Shown: positions 48,524-58,591, counted from the first letter of the stretch. The stretch is 64,000 nucleotides of DNA from Phenylobacterium sp. (GCF_030697925.1 NZ_JAUYOJ010000185.1:1-64000); one strand, 5' to 3'. Made by a program: numbers and translations. The notes: generated from the sequence alone by a model not told the origin.

Positions 48524-49201
48524 GGCCAGGAAGCCGGCCTCGGCGAAGTCGAGCATCCGCTTCAACAGCGCCTCGATGTCGCCCTCCCGCGTGGCGCCGT
48601 CCGACAGGACGTGCAGGCGGTCGAACTCGGCGAAGCGGTTGTTGTGAACCATGCCCAGGCAGAAATGCAGCCGCCAGTAGACGCTCTCGCGCGGCAAGTT
48701 GGGGCAGGCGGCGATCAGGGCGTCCGCGAACCGGGCCAGGTGGCTGACGTCCTTGGTCAGGGCGTCGCGCATCTCCTCGGTGCCCTCGCTGCGCGAGCGG
48801 ATGATGAACTGCACCGAGATGCGCCGGTCGTTCTCGGGCGAGGCCCAGCGCAGGGGGGGAGCGAACAGCGCCTCCAGGATGTCGCGGACCGGCGGCTTGC
48901 CCTGATGGCGGTCGGTGGCCTCGTGCAGCATCCGGGCGCGTTCGCGGTTCAGCTCCGCCGTGCGCCGGCGGAAGATCTCGAACAGCAGGGCGTCCTTGGA
49001 ACCGAAGTGGTAGTTCACCGAGGCGAGGTTGACGCCGGCGTCGGCGGTGATGTCGCGCACCGAGACGTTCTGGAAGCCGTGCAGGGCGAACAGGCGTTCC
49101 GCGGCGCAGAAGACCGCCGCCTTGGTGGCGGCCTCATTGGGCTCGGCGATGTCGTTGGCCGGGGCGGCGTCCACGGGCGAATCCTTCACGTGCAGCTCCA
49201 C
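48521..49201 (-). CDS. TetR/AcrR family transcriptional regulator
   Basis: A 226-residue repressor. The HTH region is AAERLFALHGFQNVSVRDITADAGVNLASVNYHFGSKDALLFEIF, very typical of TetR. The helical C-terminal domain is unlike any I can name. The nearest candidate target is the MFS gene downstream on the same strand. Its last codon lies inside a palindromic repeat. Confidence 0.9.
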   Translation of the reverse strand: MELHVKDSPVDAAPANDIAEPNEAATKAAVFCAAERLFALHGFQNVSVRDITADAGVNLASVNYHFGSKDALLFEIFRRRTAELNRERARMLHEATDRHQGKPPVRDILEALFAPPLRWASPENDRRISVQFIIRSRSEGTEEMRDALTKDVSHLARFADALIAACPNLPRESVYWRLHFCLGMVHNNRFAEFDRLHVLSDGATREGDIEALLKRMLDFAEAGFLA

Positions 49202-49322
49202 CTTAACAGGTGAGACGCGAAGGGCGATGCGACCTTCTCGACGGATTTTGACTGAAACAACGCGATCTTCGGCAAGGAACTGGCCCGGTTGAATGGAATG
49301 GCCGCGAAAAGCGACCTGATGA

Positions 49323-50513
49323 TTAGCGCGCCAGCTCCCGCATGGCCTTGTCCAGACCCTCGATGGTCAGCGGAAACATCCGGTCGCCGACCAGCTGCTT
49401 CATCACCTCGATCGAGGGGGTGTAGTCCCAGTGCCGCTCGGCGGTCGGGTTCAGCCAGACCATGCTCTCATAGATGTTGGCCACGCGGTCCATCCAGATG
49501 GCCCCGGCCTCCTCGTTCCAGTGCTCCACCGAGCCGCCCGGATAGGTGATCTCATAGGGACTCATCGTGGCGTCGCCGACGAAGATCACCTTGTAATCGC
49601 TGGAGAACTTGTGGAGCACGTCATAGGTGTTCAGCTTCTCGGCGTGACGGCGCCGGTTGTCCTTCCACACGCTCTCATAGAGGCAGTTGTGGAAGTAGTA
49701 GAACTCCATGTTCTTGAACTCGCTCCGCGCCGCGGAGAACAGCTCCTCACAGATGCGGATGTGGCTGTCCATCGAGCCGCCGATGTCGAAGAAGATCAGC
49801 ACGCTGATCTTGTTGCGGCGCTCGGGACGCATGTTGATATCAAGGTAGCCCTTTTCGGCGGTCCCCTTGATCGTGGCGTTCATGTCGAGTTCTTCGGCGG
49901 CGCCCTCGCGGACCCATTTGCGCAGGCGGCGCAGGGCGACCTTGATGTTGCGGGTGCCGAGCTCGACGGAGTCGTCGAGGTTCTTGTATTCGCGCTTGTC
50001 CCAGACCTTGACCGCCTTGCCGTGGCGGCCCTTGTCCTGGCCGATGCGGATGCCCTCAGGGTGATAGCCGTTGGCGCCGAACGGCGAGCTGCCGTCGCCC
50101 TTCTGGCCGTTCTGACCCTTGCCCTCGCCGTCCCCGTCGCCCTCGTCGCGCTGCTTGCGCATCTGCTCGGCCAGGGCTTCCATCAGCTTGTCGAAGCCGC
50201 CCATGGCCTCGATCTGAGCCTTCTCCTCATCGGTGAGGAACTTGTCGGAGATGCGCTTCAGCCACTCGGCGGGGATGTCGGCCACGCCGATCCCATCGAC
50301 CTTCTCCAGCCCCTTGAACACGTGGCTGAACACCTGGTCGAACTTGTCGAGGTTCTTCTCGTCCTTCACCAGGGCCGAGCGCGACAGGTAGTAGAAGTCG
50401 TCGACATTGCGCTCGATGACCACCTTGTCGAGCGCCTCCATGAGCATGAGGTACTCTTTGAGCGTCACGGGCACCTTGGCCTCGCGGAGCTCGGTGAAGA
50501 AACGCATGAACAT
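49323..50513 (-). CDS. CoxE-like VWA domain protein
   Basis: A 396-residue VWA protein of the CoxE-like group. Residues 1-110 are a helical region (FFTELREAKVPVTLKEYLMLMEAL). A low-complexity Gly/Asp/Lys linker follows (about 120-150, EGDGDGEGKGQNGQKGDG), then the VWA fold with the metal site FFDIGGSMDSH (DxGxSxxxH). These proteins usually work with a MoxR AAA+ ATPase to load metal or activate an enzyme; no moxR is next to it here. Start at 50513 (MFMRFF) is family-typical. Confidence 0.85.
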   Translation of the reverse strand: MFMRFFTELREAKVPVTLKEYLMLMEALDKVVIERNVDDFYYLSRSALVKDEKNLDKFDQVFSHVFKGLEKVDGIGVADIPAEWLKRISDKFLTDEEKAQIEAMGGFDKLMEALAEQMRKQRDEGDGDGEGKGQNGQKGDGSSPFGANGYHPEGIRIGQDKGRHGKAVKVWDKREYKNLDDSVELGTRNIKVALRRLRKWVREGAAEELDMNATIKGTAEKGYLDINMRPERRNKISVLIFFDIGGSMDSHIRICEELFSAARSEFKNMEFYYFHNCLYESVWKDNRRRHAEKLNTYDVLHKFSSDYKVIFVGDATMSPYEITYPGGSVEHWNEEAGAIWMDRVANIYESMVWLNPTAERHWDYTPSIEVMKQLVGDRMFPLTIEGLDKAMRELAR

Positions 50514-50596
50514 GGGCAGGCTTCCCGAATAGGGGGACGAACAATCGTTTGACTTCGGAAGATGGAGCCCCAGGAGGCCGATGTCCAGCATGCCGT

Positions 50597-50636
50597 GCGG
50601 GCGCGCGAGCCGAGGCGCCGCGGCTCGCGCGCCCGC
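50597..50636. terminator. Long GC-rich hairpin after the aldo/keto reductase gene
   Basis: GCGGGCGCGCGAGCC (50597-50611) pairs fully with GGCTCGCGCGCCCGC (50622-50636) around a 10-base loop. It begins 1 base after the aldo/keto reductase stop on the minus strand. No U-tract follows, so termination may rely on stem strength or Rho, or it may only protect the transcript end. Confidence 0.6.
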
Positions 50637-50637
50637 T

Positions 50638-51633
50638 TTAGCGCCGCTCGCTGTCCAGCATCGCCATCTGCGAGGCGGCGTAGCGCTCGCCGGCCGCCGC
50701 GCCCTTGGGCGCCGCCTGTTCGATCGCCGCCAGATCGGCCGGGGTCAGTTCCAGGGCCAGCGAGCCCAAGGCCTCGGCCAGGCGGTCGCGGCGGCGCGCG
50801 CCGACCAGAGGGACGATGTCGTTCCCCTGGGCCAGGACCCAGGCTATGGCGATCTGGGCGACGCTGGCGCCGCGCGCCTCGGCCACCCCGCGCAGGGCCT
50901 CCACCAGGGCCAGGTTGCGGTGGAGGTTCTCACCCTGGAAGCGCGGGCTGTGGCCGCGGAAGTCCGAGGCGTCGGCGGCGGCCTTGGTCCAGTGGCCGCT
51001 GATCAGGCCGCGCGACAGCACTCCATAGGCGGTGATCCCGATCCCCAACTCGCGGCAGACCGGCAGGATCTCGTCTTCGATCCCCCGCGAGATCAGCGAG
51101 TACTCGATCTGCAGGTCGGCGATCGGATGGACCGCCGCGGCCCGGCGCAGGGTGGCCGCGCCCACCTCGGAGAGGCCGATGTGACGGACGTAGCCGGCCT
51201 TCACCAGGTCGGCGATGGCGCCTACCGTGTCTTCGATCGGCACGTTGGGATCCAGGCGAGCGGGGCGATAGACGTCGATATGGTCGACGCCCAGGCGCTT
51301 GAGGCTGTAGGCCGCGAAGGCCTTCACCGCCTGGGGCCGGGCGTCGTAGCCCAGCCAGGCTCCGTCGGGGCCGCGCTGGGCGCCGAACTTGACGCTGATC
51401 GTCACGTCCTCGCGGCGGCGGCCCTTCAGCGCCTCGCCGATCAACAATTCGTTGTGGCCCATGCCATAGAAGTCGCCGGTGTCGAGCAGGGTGACGCCGG
51501 CCGCTAGGGCCGCATCGATGGTGGCCAGGCTCTCGGCCCGGTCGGCCGGGCCATACAGGTCCGACATCCCCATGCAGCCGAGGCCCAGGGTCGAGACGGC
51601 GGGGCCGGTGGTACCAAGTGTGCGCAGGGTCAT
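50638..51633 (-). CDS. Aldo/keto reductase with substituted catalytic His
   Basis: A 331-residue NADPH-dependent aldo/keto reductase, TIM barrel. The first catalytic residues are intact: Asp and Tyr in LLDTGDFYGMGHNE and Lys in SVKFGAQ. The usual His segment (QHRVDP in close relatives) reads YRPARLDPNVPIEDT, so the His is Ala. C-terminal cofactor residues PLVGARRRDRLAEALG remain. A subfamily with this change may exist. Divergent from a LysR gene, the likely regulator. Confidence 0.9.
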   Translation of the reverse strand: MTLRTLGTTGPAVSTLGLGCMGMSDLYGPADRAESLATIDAALAAGVTLLDTGDFYGMGHNELLIGEALKGRRREDVTISVKFGAQRGPDGAWLGYDARPQAVKAFAAYSLKRLGVDHIDVYRPARLDPNVPIEDTVGAIADLVKAGYVRHIGLSEVGAATLRRAAAVHPIADLQIEYSLISRGIEDEILPVCRELGIGITAYGVLSRGLISGHWTKAAADASDFRGHSPRFQGENLHRNLALVEALRGVAEARGASVAQIAIAWVLAQGNDIVPLVGARRRDRLAEALGSLALELTPADLAAIEQAAPKGAAAGERYAASQMAMLDSERR

Positions 51634-51747
51634 GGGTTGCTCCTCATCAGTTGGATCGGCGCGTCTCGCCGCTGACGGTAAGGTGGCGCCCCGGCGATCA
51701 TCCGATAAGTTGCGGAATTCGGAATGCACTGTGCGAAATGGTGAACA

Positions 51748-52650
51748 ATGGCCCAGCTCGATCTCGGCGACCTCGACGCCTTCGCCGCCATCGCCCGCCA
51801 CCGCAGCTTCCGCCGCGCCGCCGCGGCGCGTGGCGTCTCCCCCTCCAGCCTCAGCCAGACCCTGCGCGACCTGGAGGCCCGGCTGGGGGTGCGGCTGCTG
51901 AACCGCACCACCCGCAGCGTCGCGCCCACCGAGGCCGGGCAAAGATTGCTGGACCGCCTATCGCCGGCCTTGGCCGACATCGCCGCGGCCGTGGACCAGG
52001 TGACCGCCGCCCCAGGCCATCCGGCTGGCACGGTGCGGATCAACGCCCCCGAGCCTGCCGTGGAGCTGGTCCTGGCCCCCATGGTCGCGCCGTTCCTGGC
52101 CGCCCATCCGCAGGTGCGCCTGGAGATCGTCGCCCAGACCTCGTTCATCGACATCGTCGCCGAGGGCTTCGACGCCGGCGTGCGCTGGGACGAGAGCCTG
52201 GCCCGCGACATGATCGCCGTGTCGCTGGGTCCGCCGCAGCGCTTCACGGTGGTGGCCGCGCCCGAGGTGGTCGCCCGATATGGCCGACCCGAGGTTCCCG
52301 GCGACATGCTGGGCAAGCCCTGCATCCGCCAGCGCTTCCCCGGCGGGGTCGATGTGGCCTGGGAGTTCGAGCGGGACGGGGAGGTGGTGCGGATCGAGCC
52401 GGAGGGACCGCTGGTCTCCACCAGCATCCCGGTGCAGATGCGCGCGGCCCTGGAGGGCGTCGGCTTCTGGTCGACCTTCGAGGGCTATGTCCGCGAGCAT
52501 GTCGCCGAGGGTCGGCTGGTGGCGGTGCTGGAGGACTGGCAAGAGAGCTTTCCCGGCCCCTTCCTCTACTATCCCAGTCGCCGGCAGATGCCCTCGGCCC
52601 TGAGGGCCTTCATCGACTTCGTGAAGGTCTGGAAGGCGGCCCCGACCTAG
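51748..52650 (+). CDS. LysR family transcriptional regulator
   Basis: A 300-residue LysR protein. The N-terminal winged helix is LGDLDAFAAIARHRSFRRAAAARGVSPSSLSQTLRDLEARLGVRLLNRTTRS, standard for LysR. The effector domain follows (INAPEPAVELVLAPMVAPFL). It probably controls the divergent aldo/keto reductase through the 114-base gap. Its stop shares CTAG with the convergent recombinase-like gene. Confidence 0.93.
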   Translation: MAQLDLGDLDAFAAIARHRSFRRAAAARGVSPSSLSQTLRDLEARLGVRLLNRTTRSVAPTEAGQRLLDRLSPALADIAAAVDQVTAAPGHPAGTVRINAPEPAVELVLAPMVAPFLAAHPQVRLEIVAQTSFIDIVAEGFDAGVRWDESLARDMIAVSLGPPQRFTVVAAPEVVARYGRPEVPGDMLGKPCIRQRFPGGVDVAWEFERDGEVVRIEPEGPLVSTSIPVQMRAALEGVGFWSTFEGYVREHVAEGRLVAVLEDWQESFPGPFLYYPSRRQMPSALRAFIDFVKVWKAAPT

Positions 52651-53141
52651 GCCGGCATCTCGCGCAGCTTGCGCCAGACGGTCATGCGCGAGACGCCCAG
52701 GCGCCGCGCGATCTCCACCGGCCCGACGCCGGCGGCCTGCAGGGCGCGGATGTCGTCGGCGGGGGCGCCGCGGCGGCGGCGATCGATCCAGGGCGGCTCC
52801 ACCGAGGCCACGGCCTGAAGCGCCGCGTGCAGGGCCCGGCCGCCCTCGCCCTCTGAGGAGATGCTGGACTCGACCACGAACAGGTGGGCGCCGCGGTCCT
52901 CGAGCCGGCCCAGGACTTCGAGCAGTCCGCGGCTGGAGGCCGCCAGGTGGTTTAGGCGCGTGACCACCAACTGGTCGCCCGCGCCGATGAAGTCGAGGAT
53001 CGACGTCAGCACCGCGGAGTCGTCGGCCATCGGGCCCGTAGGCTCCTCGGCCCGGACCACATGGCACCCCAGTTCCTTCAGTACCGCCGTGTCGTCCGAC
53101 GATCGCGCGTCGCGCAGCCGTACATACCCGATCTTCAACAT
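52647..53141 (-). CDS. Serine-recombinase-like protein without catalytic serine
   Basis: A 164-residue protein with a resolvase/invertase N-terminal domain (LKIGYVRLRDARSSDD, VVTRLNHLAASSRGLLEVLGRLEDRGAHLFVVESSI) and a C-terminal Hin-like HTH (ALQAAGVGPVEIARRLGVSRMTVWRKL). The catalytic Ser normally follows the first R-V at about position 10; here that site reads RLRD, with Arg. Strand exchange should therefore be impossible, while DNA binding could remain. It stands alone with no invertible segment nearby. Start 53141 gives the exact family N-terminus. Confidence 0.8.
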   Translation of the reverse strand: MLKIGYVRLRDARSSDDTAVLKELGCHVVRAEEPTGPMADDSAVLTSILDFIGAGDQLVVTRLNHLAASSRGLLEVLGRLEDRGAHLFVVESSISSEGEGGRALHAALQAVASVEPPWIDRRRRGAPADDIRALQAAGVGPVEIARRLGVSRMTVWRKLREMPA

Positions 53142-53245
53142 CCCACCGTCGCCCGTGTCAGCTCTGCGATGATTGAGCCGAAGGTCGCAAACCCGGTCCC
53201 CGGCGTCAAAGACAGCTATGTTAAATCGAAGCAATATTTCTTAGG

Positions 53246-53275
53246 TTGCCAGGGTTTGGTGAGAAATTCTGGCAA
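53246..53275. promoter_or_regulatory. Inverted repeat upstream of the recombinase-like gene
   Basis: TTGCCAG (53246-53252) and CTGGCAA (53269-53275) face each other across 16 bases in an AT-rich island, 105 bases before the recombinase-like ATG. It could be a binding site of that protein or of another regulator. There is no second copy to suggest an invertible segment. Confidence 0.35.
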
Positions 53276-53296
53276 GTCTGAGGCGCCCCCGCGTGC

Positions 53297-53830
53297 CTAG
53301 GAGGCCGAACCTTGCGCGGGCCGGCGTAGGATGAATTCGCGATCCGTGGTCGAACCGACCTGGAAACCGTATTCGCCCGCGCGGACAAAACCGTGCCGCT
53401 CGTAGAATCGCTGCGCGCCGTGGTTCTCCGACCAGACCCCGATCCACAGGTCGCGCGGGCCATCGGCCAGCAGCCAGTCGACGGCCTGTGCGAACAACCG
53501 ACGTCCGGTCCCGCCGTTCTGCCAGGACTTCAGCAGATAGAGGCGTTTCAGCTCGCCGCAGGCGGGTGTGACCTCGGGGTGAGGTAGGGTGCAGGGTCCG
53601 ACCAGCGCATGGCCCACGACATCGCCGTCGACCTCGACCAGCCAGGTGGCCTTGGCGGGATCGGCCAGGTCGGCGCGGGCCCGCTCCACGTCGTAGACCT
53701 CGGCGAGGAAGACGGCCAGTTCGTCGGCCGGATAGAGGTGGCCGAACGTCTCGCTGAAGGTGCCGGCGCCGATGGCCGCGACAATCTCGGCCTCGTCGGG
53801 ACGGGCGCGGCGGATTATGGGTTCCTGCAT
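53297..53830 (-). CDS. GNAT family N-acetyltransferase
   Basis: A 177-residue acetyltransferase. Visible are the N-terminal [21 protein letters not shown], motif A-type [25 protein letters not shown] with Q-x-x-G-x-G, and motif [18 protein letters not shown]. Substrate unknown; the family resembles polyamine or ribosomal-protein acetyltransferases. Its start is 38 bases from the divergent deacetylase gene, an interesting pairing of acetylating and deacetylating enzymes. Confidence 0.9.
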   Translation of the reverse strand: MQEPIIRRARPDEAEIVAAIGAGTFSETFGHLYPADELAVFLAEVYDVERARADLADPAKATWLVEVDGDVVGHALVGPCTLPHPEVTPACGELKRLYLLKSWQNGGTGRRLFAQAVDWLLADGPRDLWIGVWSENHGAQRFYERHGFVRAGEYGFQVGSTTDREFILRRPAQGSAS

Positions 53831-53868
53831 GCTGCTCGCTTCGATCTGCGGGGAAGGATGAGTCGCCG

Positions 53869-54795
53869 ATGACCGTTGGGCTGTACACCCATCTCGACAT
53901 GCTCGACCACCGTCCGGGCGAAGGCCATTACGAGCGGCCCGAACGGCTGAGCGCGGTGGTCGGCGCTTTGGACGACGCCAGCGACCTTCATCTGGACCGC
54001 CGCGAGGCCCCGCTGGTGGAAGCCGCCGACCTCGCCCGGGTGCATCTGGCCGACTATGTGGACGCCATCGTCGCCTCGGCGCCGACCACCGGGCGGTTGA
54101 TGCTGGATGGCGACACCTTCATGTCCCCCGGCAGCCTGGCGGCGGCGCGACGCGCGGCCGGCGCGGTGGCCAGCGCCGTGCGTGACGTGGCCGCCGGGGA
54201 CCTGCAGCGCGCCTTCTGCGCCGTACGCCCGCCCGGCCACCACGCCGAGCCGCACCTGCCCATGGGCTTCTGCATCTTCTCCAACGTGGCGGTCGCCGCG
54301 CGGGTGGCCCAGGCCGCGGGCCTGAAGCGCGTGGCGGTGGTCGATTTCGACGTCCACCACGGCAACGGCACCCAGGCCGCGCTCGGCGGCGTGGAGGACA
54401 CCTTCTTCGTCTCCGTCCAGCAGTGGCCCATGTGGCCCGGCACCGGTCACCCGTCGGAGGCCGTTCCCGGCAATATCCGCAACGCCGTGGTGCCGCCCGG
54501 CGCCTCGCGGGAGGCCTGGCGCCAACAGTTCGAGGGCCTGATGACCCATGTGGACGCCTTCGCCCCGGACCTGATTCTGGTCTCCGCCGGCTTCGACGCC
54601 CACGCCCGCGACCCGATCGGCGACTCGACCCAGAACCTGGAGGCCGAGGATTTCGATTGGGCCACCAGGGCCATAGTCTCAGTCGCCAACGCCCACGCGA
54701 AAGGCCGGGTTGTGTCCTCGCTCGAGGGCGGCTACGACCTTGAGGCTCTGGGCCGCTCTGCGCTCGCGCATGTTCGGGCCTTGTCTTTGGGGTGA
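53869..54795 (+). CDS. Class II-like histone deacetylase family hydrolase
   Basis: A 308-residue zinc amidohydrolase of the HDAC/acetylpolyamine amidohydrolase family. Catalytic His pair in [20 protein letters not shown]; zinc ligands Asp and His in [13 protein letters not shown]; a further Asp in [17 protein letters not shown]. Length normal. Substrates are acetyl-lysine or acetylpolyamines. Lies upstream of xseB-ispA-dxs with a phosphatase gene between, and faces a GNAT gene. Confidence 0.93.
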   Translation: MTVGLYTHLDMLDHRPGEGHYERPERLSAVVGALDDASDLHLDRREAPLVEAADLARVHLADYVDAIVASAPTTGRLMLDGDTFMSPGSLAAARRAAGAVASAVRDVAAGDLQRAFCAVRPPGHHAEPHLPMGFCIFSNVAVAARVAQAAGLKRVAVVDFDVHHGNGTQAALGGVEDTFFVSVQQWPMWPGTGHPSEAVPGNIRNAVVPPGASREAWRQQFEGLMTHVDAFAPDLILVSAGFDAHARDPIGDSTQNLEAEDFDWATRAIVSVANAHAKGRVVSSLEGGYDLEALGRSALAHVRALSLG

Positions 54796-54843
54796 AGGGC
54801 GGAGCCGGGTCGCGCATTGCGCGGACAAGGGCTTTCAGATGAC

Positions 54844-55461
54844 ATGGCCGACGCTTTGACCGCCGACCCTCGATCCCTGCCCGCGAAACGCCCCGGCGCC
54901 ATCATCCTGGCCCGCCACGGCGAACCCGCCCTGTCGCGCGATGTGGTCCTGACGGCCGGCGGCTACCGCGACTTCTGGGCCAAGTACGAGGAAATGGGCC
55001 TGCGTCCGGGCCAGACGCCGCCGACGGTGCTGATGGACCAGATCGCCTCCGCCGGGGCGGTGATCTCCTCGGTGCGCACCCGCTCGATCGAGAGCGCGAT
55101 CGCCCTCTGCCGTGGCCGCGACTTCGTCCGCGACGAGATGTTCGTCGAAGCCCCCCTGCCGCCGCCCAACTGGCCGGGCTTCGTCAAGCTCGCCCCCAGG
55201 ACCTGGGGCTTCCTCGCGCGCTTCTGGTGGTGGTTCTTCGATCACCATGAGGGCGGCGAGACCCGTCGCCAGGCCGAGGCTCGCGCCGATGAGGCCGCCT
55301 CGCGGATCGAGGCCCTGGCCGCCGACGGCGGCGACGTGGTGGTGCTGGCCCACGGCTTCTTCAATTTCATGGTCGGCCGCGCTCTGCGCCGGCGGGGCTG
55401 GAAGATGACCGCCAACCAGGGCTGGAAGTACTGGTCGACCCGGCGTTACGAGCGCCCCTGA
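54844..55461 (+). CDS. Histidine phosphatase family protein
   Basis: A 205-residue phosphoglycerate-mutase-like phosphatase. The catalytic motif is ILARHGEPAL (RHG, about residue 27) and the second His is in VVVLAHGFFNFMVGRAL. A hydrophobic patch (FLARFWWWFFDHH) sits mid-protein. The substrate is open. The ATG at 54844 is preferred; a TTG nine codons earlier is possible. Confidence 0.85.
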   Translation: MADALTADPRSLPAKRPGAIILARHGEPALSRDVVLTAGGYRDFWAKYEEMGLRPGQTPPTVLMDQIASAGAVISSVRTRSIESAIALCRGRDFVRDEMFVEAPLPPPNWPGFVKLAPRTWGFLARFWWWFFDHHEGGETRRQAEARADEAASRIEALAADGGDVVVLAHGFFNFMVGRALRRRGWKMTANQGWKYWSTRRYERP

Positions 55462-55525
55462 GATCATCGTCGTTGCGGGGTTCCTCCGCCCTTACTAGGT
55501 TGCAGAGTTCCTCAAGGGATTTGGA

Positions 55526-55768
55526 ATGGCCGAAGCCGCCGACATCGATGGGCTATCGTTCGAGCAGGCGCTCGCCGAGCTGGAGCGGATCGTCGGCCAG
55601 CTGGAGTCCGGCCAGGCGCCGCTCGAGGAGTCGGTGAAGCTCTACGAGCGCGGCGCGGCCCTGAAGGCCCATTGCGAGAAGCGGCTGGAGGCCGCGCGGC
55701 TGCAGGTCGAGAAGATCGTGGTGGGCGCGGGCGGTCAGGCGAGCGTCGAACCGGCCGAGTTCAACTAG
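55526..55768 (+). CDS. xseB: Exodeoxyribonuclease VII small subunit
   Basis: An 80-residue protein, the small subunit that wraps the XseA nuclease. The conserved [32 protein letters not shown] and [15 protein letters not shown] are exactly the XseB signature, forming a helical hairpin. Exonuclease VII degrades single-stranded DNA into oligonucleotides. xseA is not in the window. It ends 1 base before ispA, the usual xseB-ispA arrangement. Confidence 0.95.
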   Translation: MAEAADIDGLSFEQALAELERIVGQLESGQAPLEESVKLYERGAALKAHCEKRLEAARLQVEKIVVGAGGQASVEPAEFN

Positions 55769-55769
55769 G

Positions 55770-56648
55770 ATGTCCCTGGCCCAACGCGTGGCCGAGGCGG
55801 CGGATCTCGTCACCGTGGCGTTGGACGAGCTGCTGCCCCGCGCCGAGGGGCCGGAATCGCGGCTGACCGAGGCCATGCGCTATGCGGCGCTGGGGCCTGG
55901 CAAGCGGCTGCGCACCTATTTCGCCATAGAGACCGGCAAGATGTTCGACCTGGCCGACCGGCCGGTGCTGCGCGCGGCCTGCGCCCTGGAATGCGTCCAG
56001 GCCTACAGCCTGATCCATGACGACCTGCCGGCCATGGACGACGACGACATACGCCGCGGCCGGCCGACCGTGCACAAGGCCTATGACGAGGCCACCGCCA
56101 TCCTGGCCGGCGACGCCCTGCAGACCGTGGCCTTCGAGATCCTGGCCCATCCGGACACCCACAAGGACGGCAATGTCCGCGCCGAGATGGTGCTGAAGCT
56201 CGCCCAGGCGGCGGGCGCGCGCGGCATGTGCGGCGGCCAGATGATCGACATGCTGGGGGTGCGCGACGACCTGGGCGCCGTGGCCCGGATGCAGCGTCTG
56301 AAGACCGGCGCCCTGATCGCCGTGGCCTTCGAGCTGCCGCTGATCATGGCCCATTCCGGGGACGGCGAACGCCACGCCCTGATGGCCTTCGCCCAGGACC
56401 TGGGCCTGGCCTACCAGATTGTCGACGACCTGCTGGACGCCGAGGGCGAGAGCGCCACCCTGGGCAAGAAGGCCGGCAAGGACGCGGCCATGGGCAAGGC
56501 CAACTACGTGACCCTGCTGGGCGCCGAGGCGGCCCGCGAACGCCTGACCCTGTTGGCCGAACAGACCAAAGCGCACCTCGACCCCTTCGGTCCGCGGGCC
56601 GAATTCCTGCGGGCCAGCGTGGATTTCGTGCTAGAGCGCCGAAACTGA
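55770..56648 (+). CDS. ispA: Polyprenyl diphosphate synthase (farnesyl/geranylgeranyl)
   Basis: A 292-residue prenyl elongase. The first Asp-rich motif is [14 protein letters not shown] and the second is [10 protein letters not shown]; the GKRLRTYF and LGKKAGKD segments are also standard. It condenses IPP with allylic diphosphates to C15 (or C20) products for quinone, undecaprenyl and hopanoid or carotenoid paths. Directly follows xseB without its own ribosome site, so it is coupled. dxs is next. Confidence 0.95.
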   Translation: MSLAQRVAEAADLVTVALDELLPRAEGPESRLTEAMRYAALGPGKRLRTYFAIETGKMFDLADRPVLRAACALECVQAYSLIHDDLPAMDDDDIRRGRPTVHKAYDEATAILAGDALQTVAFEILAHPDTHKDGNVRAEMVLKLAQAAGARGMCGGQMIDMLGVRDDLGAVARMQRLKTGALIAVAFELPLIMAHSGDGERHALMAFAQDLGLAYQIVDDLLDAEGESATLGKKAGKDAAMGKANYVTLLGAEAARERLTLLAEQTKAHLDPFGPRAEFLRASVDFVLERRN

Positions 56649-56674
56649 TTTCATTGCAGCGTCTCCTGTAAAAC

Positions 56675-58591
56675 ATGCCGCCAGTCACGCCTCTGCTCGA
56701 CAAGGTCTCGTTCCCCAAGGACACTCGCGGGTTCAACGCGGCCGAGCTTCGGCAACTCGCAGACGAGCTGCGCGCCGAGATGATCGACGCCGTCTCACAG
56801 ACCGGCGGCCACTTCGGCGCGGGCCTGGGGGTGGTCGAGCTGACCGTCGCCCTGCACCACGTTTATGAGACCCCGGAAGACATCCTGATCTGGGATGTCG
56901 GCCACCAGGCCTATCCGCACAAGATCCTCACCGGTCGCCGCGATCGCATCCGCACCCTGCGCCAAGGCGGGGGGCTGTCGGGCTTCACCCGGCGCAGCGA
57001 GAGCGAATACGACCCCTTCGGCGCGGCCCACGCGGCCACCTCGATCTCCGCGGCGCTGGGCTTCTGCGCGGCTCGCGACGCGCACGGCAAGCACAACAGC
57101 GTCGTGGCCGTGATCGGCGACGGCTCGATGAGCGCGGGCATGGCCTATGAGGCCATGAACAACGCCTGCGAGACCACGGGCCAGCTCACCGTCATCCTCA
57201 ACGACAACGACATGTCCATCGCCCCGCCGGTGGGCGGCATGAGCGCCTACCTGGCCCGCGTGGTCTCCGGCGGCGGCTACCAGTCGCTGCGCAATCTCGG
57301 CAAGTCGGTGGCCAAGGTGCTGCCGCGCCCCATGCGCGAGGCCGCCCGCAAGGCCGAGGAATACGCCCGCGGCATGGTCACGGGCGGCACCCTGTTCGAG
57401 GAGCTGGGCTTCTACTATGTCGGCCCCATCGACGGGCACGACCTGGACGCCCTGGTGCCGATCCTTAAGAACGTGCGGGAAATCAAGGACAAGCCGGTCC
57501 TGGTCCACGTGGTGACCCAGAAGGGCAAGGGTTACGCCCCCGCCGAGAGCGCCGACGACAAGCTGCATGCGGTGGTCAAGTTCGACGTGGTCACCGGCCT
57601 GCAGGCCAAGGCCGTCCCGGTCGCGCCGCACTACACCAAGGTCTTCGCCCAGGAGCTGATCAAGCAGGCCGAGCGCGACGACAAGATCGTGGCCATCACC
57701 GCGGCGATGGATTCCGGCACCGGCCTCGACCTGTTCGCCAAGCGCTTCCCCGACCGCACCTTCGACGTGGGCATCGCCGAGCAGCATGCGGTGACTTTCG
57801 CCGCGGGCCTCGCCGCCGACGGCATGAAGCCGTTTTGCGCCATCTATTCGACCTTCCTGCAGCGCGGTTACGACCAGGTGGTCCACGACGTGGCCATCCA
57901 GCGCCTGCCGGTGCGCTTCGCCATGGACCGGGCCGGACTGGTCGGGGCCGACGGCGCGACCCACGCGGGCTCCTTCGACATCGGCTTCATGGGCGCGCTT
58001 CCGGGCATGATCCTGATGGCCGCCGCCGACGAGGTGGAGCTGGCCCGGATGGTCGCCACCGCCGCTGTCATCGACGACCGGCCGAGCGCCTTCCGCTATC
58101 CGCGCGGCGAGGGCCTGGGACTAGCCCTGCCAGAGATCGCCGAGCCCCTGGAGATCGGCAAGGGCCGCATCGTCCGCGAGGGCACGGCGGTCGCCATCAT
58201 CTCCTTCGGCGCCCGCCTGGCCGAAAGCCTCAAGGCCGCCGACCTGCTGGCCGCGCGCGGCCTGTCGGCCACGGTCTGCGACGCCCGTTTCGCCAAGCCC
58301 CTGGATATCGAGCTGATCCTGCGCCTGGCGCGGGAACATGAGGCCCTGATCACGGTCGAGGAAGGCGCCATGGGCGGCTTCGGCGCCTTCGTGCTTCAGG
58401 CCCTGGCCGAGCACGGCGCCCTGGACCGCGGCCTCAAGGTCCGCACGCTCAACCTGCCCGACGTCTTCCAGGACCACGACAAGCCCGACGCCATGTACGC
58501 CGAGGCCGGCCTCGACGCCGAGGGCATCGTCCGCGGCGCGCTCGCCGCGCTGGGCGTCGACAACGTCTCCGCCGCGGGCCGACGGGCCTAG
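56675..58591 (+). CDS. dxs: 1-deoxy-D-xylulose-5-phosphate synthase
   Basis: A 638-residue ThDP enzyme, the first step of the MEP isoprenoid pathway (pyruvate + glyceraldehyde 3-phosphate). Motifs: [53 protein letters not shown] with [12 protein letters not shown], and [17 protein letters not shown] in the pyrimidine domain. Length normal. Ends the xseB-ispA-dxs run. Its stop codon is immediately followed, with no spacer, by the stop of the convergent gene. Confidence 0.97.
   Translation: MPPVTPLLDKVSFPKDTRGFNAAELRQLADELRAEMIDAVSQTGGHFGAGLGVVELTVALHHVYETPEDILIWDVGHQAYPHKILTGRRDRIRTLRQGGGLSGFTRRSESEYDPFGAAHAATSISAALGFCAARDAHGKHNSVVAVIGDGSMSAGMAYEAMNNACETTGQLTVILNDNDMSIAPPVGGMSAYLARVVSGGGYQSLRNLGKSVAKVLPRPMREAARKAEEYARGMVTGGTLFEELGFYYVGPIDGHDLDALVPILKNVREIKDKPVLVHVVTQKGKGYAPAESADDKLHAVVKFDVVTGLQAKAVPVAPHYTKVFAQELIKQAERDDKIVAITAAMDSGTGLDLFAKRFPDRTFDVGIAEQHAVTFAAGLAADGMKPFCAIYSTFLQRGYDQVVHDVAIQRLPVRFAMDRAGLVGADGATHAGSFDIGFMGALPGMILMAAADEVELARMVATAAVIDDRPSAFRYPRGEGLGLALPEIAEPLEIGKGRIVREGTAVAIISFGARLAESLKAADLLAARGLSATVCDARFAKPLDIELILRLAREHEALITVEEGAMGGFGAFVLQALAEHGALDRGLKVRTLNLPDVFQDHDKPDAMYAEAGLDAEGIVRGALAALGVDNVSAAGRRA

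Noticed and set aside
52647..53275. Idea of an invertible DNA switch controlled by the recombinase-like gene
   Set aside because: Catalytic Ser is absent and only one inverted repeat is present, so no invertible segment can be drawn.
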